A DNA stretch of 64,000 nt from Microdochium bolleyi (taxonomy: Eukaryota > Ascomycota > Sordariomycetes > Xylariales > Microdochiaceae): assembly GCA_001566295.1 (NCBI GenBank), contig KQ964253.1:186001-250000 (forward strand), written 5' to 3'. Position 1 is the stretch's first letter, and the number at the start of each line of letters is the position of its first letter. Under the pieces are notes generated by a model. It was given only the letters and a program-made list of their open reading frames with translations, was not told the origin of the DNA and ran no database searches. A program made the position numbers and the translations under genes. Below are positions 54,458 to 64,000 of this stretch, one piece after another.

Positions 54458-55459
54458 CGCAATGCCGCAGACCTGGACACAGGCGGCCAGGAGGTTGCCG
54501 GTGGCCCGATGGCCATCAGCCTTGAACGGGGGGGCACGGCCACGCGCTAGGGCTGGGTTCTCTCGCACTTGGCGGACTGCTCGAAGGTCGAGCAGGGCAA
54601 CAACTAGGCCAGTGGTTGGTCGGCCACGCCTGCGCAGACATGGGTAGGCTTCTCGTAAGGTCTCCTAGACTGTCACTGCGAGGGGTCAGCCAGGATAACC
54701 ACACAAGGCTGGAGGGCGTGTTTACAAACAGCGAGTCGCTGCTGATACGCGACCTGGACTTTTACAGCGTAGTCGGGAGGGCCGATGTCGTGGAGGCGGC
54801 TGTTCCATGCTGTCGTCTTCTTCGTCTCGCACGTGATGCTGGTCGCCAGGCGATGGCGGTTGTCTGCCAGGGTCATGTTGTTGTTCTGTTGATGGCGAGG
54901 GGGGAAGGTGCTGCGGAAGCCCGAGGTGCAGATGAAGGTGCGAGTGCCCTCGTGGCAGGCACACAGAGGTTGCCAGGTGGCCAGGCCGGTCTTGCGATGC
55001 TGCCTGAGGCACAAATCGGGACGACGTCCTTGACACCAACACTTCCACCCAGCAACCATACCGCGATTCTTGACCATCAGCAGCTTTCCACTTTGTCAAC
55101 CACGCAGTCTTATCAGTCACACAGTCTTAGAAACCACGTCTTCCTGTCAAGCGCTGCCACAATGAACTCGGTAAATGGTCAGACGCCAGGACCAGGGCAC
55201 GCATCAAGGCTGCTGCGAGAAGCGTCGTGGCAATGATTGTATATGGATCCGCGTTGGCCACAGAAATGCTTCCGCTCCAGCTCGGTCCTCTTCAAGGAAC
55301 GGAGCACCACCTGATGGTTGTCATCTCGGCACGGGGAGAAAGTAAATACATTTTACCGCCTGCAATTGTGTAATATTCATCCTGACCGGTCTGACTTTAT
55401 TCTTCCAGGAAGAGCCCGAGCATTCCTTCCGCCACAGTCTTGAGTCCTGCCACTCCGTC
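54458..55459. other. Intergenic stretch, no gene accepted
   Basis: 1 kb. Overlapping frames on both strands between 54616 and 55236 have no domains and no consistent splicing. The last part is the 3' side of the DUF4267 gene. Confidence 0.45.
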
Positions 55460-55963
55460 TCACACGGTCACTACCTTGCCGACCTCTTCCGCAGCCTCCG
55501 CCGCGCTCATCAACAGCTCTTCGCTGAAAGTCGACAGCCCGCCGGCGATCACCGCGCCGAGGATGGCGAAGACCCAGTGCCCCCACTCGCTCCCCGGGCC
55601 GATCCTGAAGCGGCTGATGAGCCCGTCCATGACGTGCAGCGGGATGTTTGCCAGCACCACCCAGCGGACCGTCTGCCAGTTCCCGTATCGCCACGCGGCT
55701 AGGGCCGAGAGCGTGAGCGTGATGCCGCGGACGCCGCACATCTGCACCATGGCCTCCGCGACATCGAGCCCATCGGCCGCGAGCCGGTGGTGTTTGTTGT
55801 TGGTTTGGGCCGCTGGCTGGGGGCGTCTCCGGGCCAGGGCCGATGGCGGGAAGCCGAGGATATCGAGGTACCAGGAGGGGTCGCAGATGGCCTGGAGGCC
55901 GATGATGGCTGGTGCGAGGGTGGTGACAAAGGCACCGAGACGGCAGTAGTCACGGTATGACAT
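55460..55963 (-). CDS. DUF4267 family small membrane protein
   Basis: Intronless, 167 aa. The opening helix FVTTLAPAIIGLQAICDPSW is followed by the family's signature region MVQMCGVRGITLTLSALAAW, then WVVLANIPLHVMDGLISRFR and WVFAILGAVIAGGLSTF, giving four hydrophobic segments. This matches PF14087 (DUF4267), small multi-pass proteins common in Pezizomycotina with no known function. A stretch of ~30 hydrophilic residues between helices 1 and 2 (ARRRPQPAAQTNNKHHRLAA) is a loop. Confidence 0.82.
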   Translation of the reverse strand: MSYRDYCRLGAFVTTLAPAIIGLQAICDPSWYLDILGFPPSALARRRPQPAAQTNNKHHRLAADGLDVAEAMVQMCGVRGITLTLSALAAWRYGNWQTVRWVVLANIPLHVMDGLISRFRIGPGSEWGHWVFAILGAVIAGGLSTFSEELLMSAAEAAEEVGKVVTV

Positions 55964-57103
55964 GGTGGCGATCGTGCAGTGAAGGACTTGAGTTACACAA
56001 GGATTTGTCGGTGGTATTTGATGGCCGCCGTCTACAGGTGGCTTGGGCAGAATGGGGAGGGCACCGCGCTCATGGTTGTTGTCTTTGGCATCAGATTATA
56101 TTCTCGTTCGCCGTGCTAAAGTTAGCTGACCCGGACTTGACCTTTGATGTTCGAGCATTGAAGCAAACTCCTGCACGTTGCAGCCCCTGGACATAGTTTC
56201 ACATGGATGTCTCGTGAATAGGATTACTGAGCTTGCCTGTCTTACCTGCGCGCAGGCTCGAGCAATCAGGGTTTACCGCATGGTACTGCCTGAACGTGGC
56301 TGTTTGGAAATGAGAATAGCAAACTGTTTGGCACAAGCAAGCAGATGTTCCGGCGGTATTGAGACGCTCAGACGTCGAATCTTGATAACCTCTGGCTGTT
56401 GATGTGCTCTCGGGAGTGGCCCTGATTCACGGAACTGCTTCGTATTGCTTCGATGCGCAGTTCAACCCTGTTGTGTGGCAGCAACTTGAGGCTCACTGCT
56501 AACCGCGGAAGGACATCGTATGACCGCCTATGCATGATCGACTTCCGTGCCGGGGATCAGATGTTTGTTCATTGTTCATCCTCGGATGACAGCAAGCATT
56601 ACCCCTGTCCCAACACCCAAGACAAGCAGCCCCTTTTGAGAGCGAACGGCGTTCAGCTCTTGTTCAGAAACGGTTGGCAACTATGGCATTGTCCGAGCAA
56701 AGCCAGGTCTTGCGGTCGCGCGAAACGAGTAGTGCACCATTGGGAGGTATTCTACGCACTTTTGAGTCGAGACCCGTCGTAAACTGTGAAGGCCGGCACA
56801 AGGTCTCGTCTCTTGAGTCTATTGATACACCAGCCGGCCACACCAGAGTTGTCGTGACCAAGCCGCGCGCAAAGCGAGCCAGGGTTCGAATACACCCGTG
56901 ATACACCGACGAGCGGAAACTTCGGCCCGCAGGCATGTGCCTGTTTCCGCGGTCCGATGCCGCGAACAGGGGTCAGTCACGAGCTTGAATCCTTCAAAGT
57001 GCGACTCGGATAAGACGGCGCAGCACGCTCCCATCCCAGCCAACCCCCGTCCTGGTCAGCTCGCTATCGCACATTGCGCGGAGACTCGCGCAAGACGATC
57101 AGC
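55964..57103. other. Intergenic stretch, no gene seen
   Basis: 1.14 kb between divergent genes. A GGTTCGAATAC at about 56883 resembles a tRNA B box but has no A box or cloverleaf upstream. Short frames are not credible. Confidence 0.5.
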
Positions 57104-57847
57104 ATGGCAAACCCCCAGCCGTCAGCGTTCCTCACCAGGATCCCGCTGGATATCAGACTCCGGATCTACGCCATGTACATGGTCCAACACACCCGCGCCG
57201 CCACCCGTTCCATCGCCCCGGCCCAGGGCCACTTCCCGAAGCTGAGCCGCCCCCCTTACGTGCGACGGCTCGTCGGCTTCGAGAGCGCCGCGCAGGACGG
57301 GCCCCCGCTCATGCGAGCCTGCAGGCAGATAGCCACCGAGCTCAAGCCCCTGTCGGGCCAGCACCTGCGGTACGTCATCTGCTGCTCCGAGTCCTCAGAC
57401 CCGGACCTGCAGGAAGAGCCCGTGTTCTCCCTCCCGGCGCGCTGCGCGGCGGTGGCGACAGTCAGGCATCTCGAGATCGAGTGGCGGCTCGACAACTACC
57501 CGTTCTTCGTCCACGCGAGCCAGATGGATATCATAGAACAGCTACAGATCATCGTGCCGGGCTCGGAAGTCGACCTTGCACGGCACATCACGACGTTGAG
57601 GATCGAGCTGGTGTCGCAGGCAGGTCCGGACAAGCCCAATGTTTACATGGTAGTCGTGGAAGCTGTATTGGAGCACTTGTTCGGATGTTGCACCCTGCTC
57701 AGACATGTCGAGGTCATCGGTCTCGTCCGGAAGGAGTGGATGGAGAGACTCGAAGCGAGGATGGGAGACCGCGTGCACTTTCTCTGGGGCCCGTCTTTTG
57801 ATACACCGACATGGCATGTCGATGCGCGAGGGTCAGTCGAAGGCTAG
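57104..57847 (+). CDS. F-box-like fungal protein (copy 1)
   Basis: Intronless, 247 aa. The start SAFLTRIPLDIRLRIYAMYM resembles the degenerate F-box of many fungal proteins (LP.DIR..IY). Then come GPPLMRACRQIATELKPL, VRHLEIEWRLDNYPFFVHAS, and a helix/strand region LARHITTLRIELVSQAG ending LFCG-like LFGCCTLLRHVEVIGLVRK. It is a paralogue of the minus-strand gene at 59868..60680: the openings F(L/F)(T/S)(R/K)(I/L)P.DIR..IY.(M/L)Y..Q(H/Y)T align, as do PLM.ACR/PLAQTCR and (H/R)LEIEWR/HLEWR. A possible adaptor for ubiquitin ligases, by inference only. Confidence 0.72.
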   Translation: MANPQPSAFLTRIPLDIRLRIYAMYMVQHTRAATRSIAPAQGHFPKLSRPPYVRRLVGFESAAQDGPPLMRACRQIATELKPLSGQHLRYVICCSESSDPDLQEEPVFSLPARCAAVATVRHLEIEWRLDNYPFFVHASQMDIIEQLQIIVPGSEVDLARHITTLRIELVSQAGPDKPNVYMVVVEAVLEHLFGCCTLLRHVEVIGLVRKEWMERLEARMGDRVHFLWGPSFDTPTWHVDARGSVEG

Positions 57848-57944
57848 GGAGCTCTTTTCTTTGGAGTTGGCCATTTCTGATCTTCGTGTGCAGACTGGAG
57901 AAGAAATACTCCACAAGCTTTGCTGTCACATGCCCACCGGATTT

Positions 57945-59516
57945 CTATATTCTCATCCTAGCTTTGAGCTTGCGCAGAAGCATGACGCCCGTCAACAGTC
58001 CCGCAAGAGTAACGAGTATCTCCAGGTAATGCCCTTTCGCGAGGGACAGAGCAAATTGAAGTACCGTAGCCAGTGTCAGGATAATGTCCACAGCGCTTGG
58101 AGCAAGCGCACAGACGACCGGGTTGCTCGTCTCGTCCGCCTGGAACAGCGTATTCCGCTGCAGACAATCGATCTCGGTGTTCTCCGTCACCAGGCGCCAC
58201 AGGAGATTCTGCCCGTATGCCTGGAAATCCAGTTCGTCCAGCCAGAACTCGTCGTAGAAGCGGGCCCCTGGGAACATCTTACTCCCAAGCGGCCTCCAGA
58301 GCAGGTCCTCGAGCGCATTGCTCGGGTGCCAGTCCCACGGCTTGTCGACGAGGACGCAGCGCATCGCAGCGGTGCCGACCGAGAAGCGGTCCGACATGCC
58401 CATGCTGATGAGGCTGAAGAGGCTGATGATCAGCGACGAGATGGGCACCGTGATGTGAGGGAACAGGGACTCGTCGAGCTGGCAGCCGACGACCAGGTCG
58501 ACCTCGTCCGGGTCCTTGTACAGCCTCCTGAGCTCGGCGACCATGTGTGGGTCGGAGGAGAAGTCCTCGAAGCGCTCGCGGATGGTGACTCGAAGAGCAG
58601 GGGCGTCCTCGCCGGGGCTCCCCTTGTTGTACGCGCGAAAGTAGTCGTTGAAGGCAGGCAGCCATTGCTCCCGCTCGTCGACGAGCGACCAGACGACGAT
58701 GTCGAAGGGCATGCCGCGATACCTGCCTGCGGACCGGACGTCCTCGTCAATCCCGCTCTTGAAATTGGAAATGGTGGACGCAAGGGAGCCTCGGAGGATG
58801 TTCTCAAGCCCTTCGAGGAAGCCGGTGGCGTTAAAGGCCGTGGCAAACAGGTTCTGCTCCCACCGTGTCTCGTTGTGCGCGTCCTTGACGGGGAAGGACT
58901 TGACGATTAGCTCGTGGAAGCGGTACACCACCGCCATCTCGGCGCTCGCGACGGTTGGCTTGCCCCGGGTTAGGACCACGTCATAGGGGTAGTTGTGGAC
59001 AGGGTTGACCTCGAGCCAGCTCTTGCCCAGCATCTAGCGGTAGAGCGGGAACCCGTCGTGTGACGGCCACGGCATGTCCTTGAAGTAGGCCATCTGGTAG
59101 GCGTTGCCGACGAGGGAGAACTTGGCAGCCACGACGACCCTCGCGGTCTGGAACAGCTCGTCGTCGTCGAGGCCGGGCTTTTTCTGCTTGAGGATGTCGC
59201 ACATGCGGTTGTGCTCGCGCAAGATGAGCATGTCCACGCCCAGCACGAGCCAGTCCTCGTTGGTCCGCGGGTCGCCTCCGGCGAAGAGGGACTCCGGGTT
59301 GACGCCGGGACGGCTCCGCTGGGGGACACTCATGCTGTTGAAGGGCAGATAGGAGGCGCCCTTCTTCGTGCCCCGTGTTGTGGCCTCCTGAGTCAGCAGC
59401 TTGCCGTCTTTGAAAGGGCGCAGCTTCATGGCCACCTCGCGAGTGCTGCCGTAGAGTGCGGACAAATCCAGCCACGCGGTCCCAGCCTGGCGTTGCGATA
59501 GTGAGATCGTGCCCAA
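57945..59516 (-). pseudogene. Animal-type heme peroxidase, truncated and interrupted by TAG
   Basis: Minus strand. Two blocks lie in the same frame, 59516..59037 (160 codons) and 59033..57945 (362 codons), separated only by one TAG at 59036..59034. The first block has WLDLSALYGSTREVAMKLRP, FAGGDPRTNEDWLVLGVDML and LREHNRMCDILK, the core of the An_peroxidase family. After the stop it continues with LGKSWLEVNPVHNYPYD, the proximal-His region VVYRFHELIVKSF, DIVVWSLVDEREQWLPAFND, a conserved LVVGCQLDESLFPHIT and a C-terminal hydrophobic anchor. The N-terminal part with the distal His and calcium site is missing: upstream sequence is short and meets the next gene. A single C-to-T change (CAG to TAG) would explain the stop. 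I read it as a decaying gene; stop-codon readthrough or sequencing error is the alternative. Confidence 0.75.
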
Positions 59517-59867
59517 TGCCGATGAGACACGCAGCTCTCTGTTCAGAGCGTGTCTCTCGTGCCGACCATTTCTTTCGGCCTGTAATGAATGGTTATACGC
59601 GAGGACTGCAGGGTCACCGAGTCATGTTCGGCTTGTAGCGCGGCCAAAAAAGCAAGAAATACTGGGACTGTGACAGGGATGGAGCTGGATGAGAAGCTGC
59701 TCACGGAAATTGGCCACCAAAGGCTACAAGGGATCACTTAAACGCATAGACGTGTTTACTGGTTAGTCATATCGGGACCATAGCACATCAAGAGTTCAAA
59801 ATGCTATCTCGTTTATTGTACAATGAACCGCCTTGCGCTCCCGTACCAGTACGGCGTACAGCTCTTC
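59517..59867. other. Spacer upstream of the peroxidase pseudogene
   Basis: 350 bp. The peroxidase frame stays open upstream to about 59609 without family similarity, so the missing distal-His part is not here. No gene seen. Confidence 0.45.
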
Positions 59868-60680
59868 TTACTCCAGCTCACACACCTCGAGCTCCTGAAG
59901 GCCAAGCATCGGGTCTGACTGGGCTCTGGCCCAACACTCGTCTCGAATATCAACGTCGCTCGCCGCACATGGGCGCCCACCAACTATGCGTACATTAAAC
60001 TGGTCGAGCTTGCGCTGGCAACTGTCCAAGTACACCTGCCGAAAGATGCCGTCAAACGCCAGGATCTCGAGTGCTGGGCAGTTCGCCACGATAGATCTGA
60101 TAAGCTCCTCTATAGACAGCTCCAGGATGGTTGTAGAGACCATCAGGTCCCGAAGTTCGTGCGGCCTCTTGATGGCAATGCTAATTGTCGTGACGTGCTG
60201 CAGAGCCGCCGTGCCGAGGTTGGCACGGATGCGGAGGAGCTCCCTGACGAAGTGCAGTCGGCTTTGCGGGAGGGAGCCATCGGCGATGCGCCACTCGAGA
60301 TGGAGGCGACGCACATCTGTTGGGTATGTGACTCTGTCTGGAAGTGACAGCGCCGTGTGCAGGGCAACGCAGCAGGGGGCGCCGAGGGCTTTGGGCGTGC
60401 CAAATGTGAAGTGCAGGTCTTTGGCCATGATGGGATCGAGCTCGCGCATTGCCTTGCGGCATGTCTGTGCCAGTGGCGAGCTGTCGGCCAGCGAGCTCTC
60501 GAACCTGATCAGCGAGCCGTTGTGCTGTGATGGCTCCGAGACCATCCAGTCGTCGAGCGACGGCGTGAAGGTCTCGGCGGCGTGCGGCGTGTACTGCAGG
60601 GTGTACAGCTCGTAGATCTGGATGCGGATATCGGCCGGCAGCTTCGAGAAGAAGGGCGCTTCTCCCTGGGGGTCTTCCAT
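59868..60680 (-). CDS. F-box-like fungal protein (copy 2)
   Basis: Intronless, 270 aa. The start APFFSKLPADIRIQIYELYT is an F-box-like motif. SPLAQTCRKAMRELDPI, VRRLHLEWRIADGSL and LRDLMVSTTILELSIEELIR follow, then NCPALEILAFDGIFRQVY, typical of the leucine-rich or strand/helix tail in this group. It is a diverged paralogue of 57104..57847. The two lie on opposite strands facing each other with the peroxidase pseudogene between them, which suggests duplication followed by inversion. Function unknown. Confidence 0.72.
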   Translation of the reverse strand: MEDPQGEAPFFSKLPADIRIQIYELYTLQYTPHAAETFTPSLDDWMVSEPSQHNGSLIRFESSLADSSPLAQTCRKAMRELDPIMAKDLHFTFGTPKALGAPCCVALHTALSLPDRVTYPTDVRRLHLEWRIADGSLPQSRLHFVRELLRIRANLGTAALQHVTTISIAIKRPHELRDLMVSTTILELSIEELIRSIVANCPALEILAFDGIFRQVYLDSCQRKLDQFNVRIVGGRPCAASDVDIRDECWARAQSDPMLGLQELEVCELE

Positions 60681-61791
60681 TGTGCTTCTTGCAAGGTGGT
60701 GCGTCTGGTGTCGAGTGTTGAGGTTGGAGCGGTTGCATCAATGGGAGTCGGTTGCTGCCGGGTGGTCGGGACTCTGAAGCGCGGGCATGAGCGGAGGGGA
60801 GCATATATCACCCGAGGCAGGTGTGGTTGTTTGGCGTGGTTGTTTGGTTCCGGAGACACCTTCTGGGAGGAGCGGCCAGGACCTGCACCGCGATGGCAAC
60901 ACGGCACCAACCGCGCCAGACGGAGGGTCGCCGTGGGATGCTCTGCGCGCAGACGCTCGCTGCAGGAGACCGTGGAAGCGTCTTTCCAAGCAGCCGTGCG
61001 CCGGCGCCAGGCATCGCGTTGTTACGGCAGCATCCACTCTCTCACGGGTTCAGCATGGCAGTCTCAACCGCTACCACGACACTCATCACCCATCCCACAG
61101 TGAGGCCCATGCGACGAAGGACGTAGGCTGTCGAGACAGCGTAGCCTCTGTCTGGCGGATATCGGTTCTCCCATGGCCGCTCTCCTGCCACGAGGCAATG
61201 AACAAATGATCCGCAAGGGCACATCAGTGTAAGTCCTGCTCCGACCTGCCTATTGGAGCGCCGAGCTTCTGTCCGTCACCCCTGCAGTTCTCATGACCAG
61301 GCTGTGCAGATGTGCACCAATACAAGGCCCGCTTGGAGGTGTCAAGGCACCAACGTGCCAGCTGAACCCTGCCGCATCCTTGCTGGCTGACTGCAGGGCG
61401 CACCACAAACTGTGGGACTATAGCATCTTGCAAGAGCCATGGTCAGGGACTTCTACACTGTCCGCCTATGCTTTGCGACAATGCGGGTCGCTCCCTCGCA
61501 TCTCCCGCGCCAGCAAAGTCTGAGCTCTTCAGACTACAGGATGGAAGCTTGCCCAACGTGACTGATTTCTTCGGCCGCAAGCTGTTGAGAGTTGAGAAAG
61601 TCGCCTGCTGATTTGCCGAAACTCAGCCTCCACACGGGATAGGTTGGCCCGGGACACGATGTCGCATTGAAAGCGGGTACTAGAATCGAGAAGAGTTGGC
61701 CAAGGGAGGATAGGCTACAAGACCCAACGCCCTCGCAATACAGCGGGAAGCAACCGTAAGCACCCTCTTGCCACTCCCAAATCCCGTCGCG
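60681..61791. other. Divergent intergenic region before the HET gene
   Basis: 1.1 kb containing the promoters of the F-box-like gene (minus) and the HET gene (plus). Short frames on both strands are not supported. Confidence 0.5.
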
Positions 61792-64000
61792 ATGGCTATG
61801 CTACTGCCCTACGGCAGCTTGGACTCGGAACGCTCCCAGATCCGACTGCTCAAGGTCGAGCCAACCCTCGCCTCGCCACCAGAAGACCCTCTCGACACGG
61901 CATTCTTTGACGAAACACCGGTGCGATGCTCCATCGAGGTGGTGTCACTCGATGACAACCCCGACTTCATCGCCCTGTCTTATGTATGGGGCGATGCGAA
62001 CCAGATGGCGCCGATAGAGATCGACGGGATCGAGGTGTCTGTCACCATCAACCTGCGCCGTGCGCTGGTGCTGCACTCGAGTAGACAGCACAAGCACCGC
62101 ATCTGGGCCGATGCGGTGTGCATCAACCAGGCCAACCTTGGAGAGAAAAGCTCCCAGATCGGGCTGATGAGTCGGATCTACAAACAGGCCGTAAGCGTGT
62201 TCTGCTGGCTAGGCCTGGCAAACGTGCATATTCGGGAGTACCTCACGTGGAGGGTCTGGCTCGACAGGGGCAAGTCGGAAAAGTCGCAGAATCGCCAGGC
62301 TCTTTCAGACTGGGGGCGCTGGACGACATTCCTCCTCCGCACGTGGCGGCCAATCGGCGGATCGACCGAGGAGCACTTGTACTCGGTGGCCAGCGTCATC
62401 AAGGGCCAAGCCGACTTCCTCGGCCTGCCGTATTTCGAGCGCATGTGGACACTGCAGGAATCGACCCTGCCGGCGCCTGACCGTGCCGTCTTCGCCGTTG
62501 GGCCCTATCTCGTCCCTGGCTTCGATCCGCGCACGTTCAACGGTTTCTTTCCCCCGGATTCCGTCACTGCGAGCCTCGCAGCGCTCAGCAGGCGGCTGCG
62601 CCACCCCGGCAGCCGGAACCAAGCTGCGTACGCGGAAGTATTCGATGATGCCTTGCTGCTGCAGGGCGTAGATGCCCTGCATAAAGCCAGGGTGCATGCT
62701 GCCATGATGGAGCAGGAGGAAAGCTCTGGCAAGACTCATGATAGCTCCGCAGGCGGACACGAGCTAGGGCGGCTTCTAGCCATCACAGGCGATCGCAAGT
62801 GTCACGACCCGCGTGACAAGATCTTTGCCCTCCTCTCTCTGGTCGGGCGGCAGACGGATCTCACGGGACACGACGAGGGGCGCAGAGAAATTGGCCTGAA
62901 TGTCCAGGGATCCCGGGGTCGCTGGCTGGCCGTCGACTATAGCAAGCAGGTCGAGCTCGTCGTCCGAGACGCTCTATTCTATGTCAACAGGGGCGAGGAC
63001 GGTGTCATGTTCAACCAGGCTCTCAAACTATACCAGCCCTACAAGCACGCTCTGCGGCAAAGACAGCGGAGCGCTGCGCTGCGGAGGGACCACGCTCGAA
63101 ACGGGACGCCAGCGCCCAGCGCCAAGAGCAGAGACTTCAACGTCTACAGATGTCGCGGGGCTTACAGATGCCCGACCTGGCTGCCAGATATGACTCGGCG
63201 GAATATCTTCGAGGCTCCCGGGGTGTTGGGTCCCGTTTCTGACATGATTCCCATGCGCGGAATCTATTGGGATGCCATCGACGACGTGGATGACCCCAGC
63301 AGTCGGGAAGATCGCCTCGTGCTTACAGCCATCCACGTCGGCAAAGTCGTCCGCGTGCTGCCTTTTCCCGAGCAGACGGTGGACATTCTCAGCGTCTTGA
63401 CCACCCTGGCATACACATTCACGCTGCAAGATACGACGATCACAGCACCCATCAACCCACCCGTCTCACACAACATGGCGGCTGTGCAATACGGCGTCGA
63501 ACCATTCAGTCACCCCGTCGAGCAGCGCCACGGGCTGCCCCAGAACAGAGCCTACCACGACCTCGTGTCGCGCATCACCAACAAAAAGCACCTCTACAAC
63601 CGATTCTGCCGGGCCGTCCTGGGCGACGCGTACAGCGCATACCCAGTGACCAGCCGCGCGTTCGAGGAGAACCTCTTCTTCTGGCTCACCATGCAGTACT
63701 CGCTGAAGAGCCTGCACGAGAGGCCAGAGTACGACACCCCGGTCAGGGCGCAGAACCTGCGCATGGTCGAGGAGATCGTCCAGCGTGTGCGCGGGTCCGC
63801 GCTGGTCCTGCTCGACTCGGGCAACTTTGTGGTGTGTGCCGATGCTGTCGAGCTCGGCGATGTCGTCGTGCTGGCCCACGGCTTCCGGAACACGCTGCTG
63901 CTGCGGCCGGACTGCCTGATCTGCCGCAACGAAGACGGCTCGTGCGACGGCCATCGCTCAAGCGGCGAGCTCTACCGCCGCTGTGTTTCCCAGCAGACTC
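61792..64000 (+). CDS. HET-domain (heterokaryon incompatibility) protein, 3' end cut off
   Basis: Open from ATG 61792 to the window edge (736 codons so far, no intron needed). The N-terminal LLPYGSLDSERSQIRLLKVE leads into the HET domain: FIALSYVWGDANQMAPIEID (residues ~60-80), VTINLRRALVLH, HRIWADAVCINQANLGEKS (~103) and MSRIYKQAVSVFCWLG. RMWTLQESTLP follows, then GDRKCHDPRDKIFALLSLVG, the usual continuation in large HET proteins. The C-terminal half carries RAFFW-like FEENLFFWLTMQYSLKS and DVVVLAHGFRNTLLLRPD, a block seen near the end of this class. HET proteins trigger cell death after fusion with a genetically different strain when activated by a partner. No STAND partner is visible nearby. 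Confidence 0.9.
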   Translation, partial: MAMLLPYGSLDSERSQIRLLKVEPTLASPPEDPLDTAFFDETPVRCSIEVVSLDDNPDFIALSYVWGDANQMAPIEIDGIEVSVTINLRRALVLHSSRQHKHRIWADAVCINQANLGEKSSQIGLMSRIYKQAVSVFCWLGLANVHIREYLTWRVWLDRGKSEKSQNRQALSDWGRWTTFLLRTWRPIGGSTEEHLYSVASVIKGQADFLGLPYFERMWTLQESTLPAPDRAVFAVGPYLVPGFDPRTFNGFFPPDSVTASLAALSRRLRHPGSRNQAAYAEVFDDALLLQGVDALHKARVHAAMMEQEESSGKTHDSSAGGHELGRLLAITGDRKCHDPRDKIFALLSLVGRQTDLTGHDEGRREIGLNVQGSRGRWLAVDYSKQVELVVRDALFYVNRGEDGVMFNQALKLYQPYKHALRQRQRSAALRRDHARNGTPAPSAKSRDFNVYRCRGAYRCPTWLPDMTRRNIFEAPGVLGPVSDMIPMRGIYWDAIDDVDDPSSREDRLVLTAIHVGKVVRVLPFPEQTVDILSVLTTLAYTFTLQDTTITAPINPPVSHNMAAVQYGVEPFSHPVEQRHGLPQNRAYHDLVSRITNKKHLYNRFCRAVLGDAYSAYPVTSRAFEENLFFWLTMQYSLKSLHERPEYDTPVRAQNLRMVEEIVQRVRGSALVLLDSGNFVVCADAVELGDVVVLAHGFRNTLLLRPDCLICRNEDGSCDGHRSSGELYRRCVSQQT

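Noticed and set aside
54616..55236. 206-aa plus-strand frame and overlapping minus-strand frames
   Set aside because: Low-complexity Ala/Gly/Arg composition, no domain, and competing frames on the other strand of equal length.
56830..56900. GGTTCGAATAC resembling a tRNA B box
   Set aside because: No A box, acceptor stem or anticodon arm can be folded in the preceding 60 bases.
57705..58910. 401-codon plus-strand frame across the end of the F-box-like gene and the peroxidase
   Set aside because: Antisense shadow of the peroxidase frame, with no domain of its own.

Overview
The window is nuclear DNA of a filamentous ascomycete (Pezizomycotina; a Sordariomycete-like fungus is my inference). 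The evidence is GC-rich coding sequence, short introns of about 50-120 bp with GTRNGT-type donors and CTRAC branch points, Zn2Cys6 regulators, a HET-domain gene, an ApsB/Mto1-type centrosomin-family protein and an Avo2-like TORC2 subunit. I see no rRNA, tRNA, CRISPR or prokaryotic features. All gene models were spliced by hand. Coordinates are the outer bounds of each CDS and the exons are given in the evidence.

Layout. 0.2-3.1 kb: a kinase fused to a fungal STAND-type N-terminal domain, whose stop codon lies in the loop of a 69-bp-arm inverted repeat. 4.9-9.9 kb: a mitochondrial transcription factor (Mtf1/mtTFB) and a GT90 CAP10-like glycosyltransferase. 10.6-15.6 kb: a Zn2Cys6 regulator and an anion:cation-symporter-type MFS permease. 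16.0-17.5 kb: a tandem pair of small secreted, probably GPI-anchored paralogues with a conserved intron position. 18.9-22.6 kb: an Avo2-like ankyrin protein whose ATG is split by an intron, and a conserved unknown with a 5' exon that has no ATG of its own. 23.8-30.9 kb: a DUF1993 protein, deoxyribose-phosphate aldolase, a regulator with half a zinc cluster and, divergent from it, a DUF1479/Gig2-like protein. 31.9-40.2 kb: a small Mrx7-like protein, the large ApsB/Mto1 coiled-coil protein and a multi-pass membrane protein. 40.5-46.2 kb: an NmrA-like reductase, an alpha/beta hydrolase with a 16-nt micro-exon and a bicovalent-type FAD oxidase, which could form a small catabolic or detoxification group. 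46.3-52.0 kb: a membrane protein, a cysteine-rich single-pass receptor-like protein and a secreted GH5 glucanase. 52.1-64 kb: accessory-looking, gene-poor DNA with a cysteine-rich candidate gene, a DUF4267 membrane protein, two F-box-like paralogues flanking a truncated heme peroxidase with an in-frame TAG, and a HET-domain gene running off the right edge.

How the genes fit together. Core functions (mitochondrial transcription, TORC2, microtubule nucleation, deoxynucleoside catabolism, wall glucan turnover) are mixed with accessory genes. Self-recognition-type architectures sit at both ends (STAND-like N-domain kinase and HET domain). I found no complete secondary-metabolite cluster. The most novel items are the tandem GPI-anchored pair, the hairpin built into the 3' end of the kinase gene, the degenerating peroxidase locus and several unusual splice structures.
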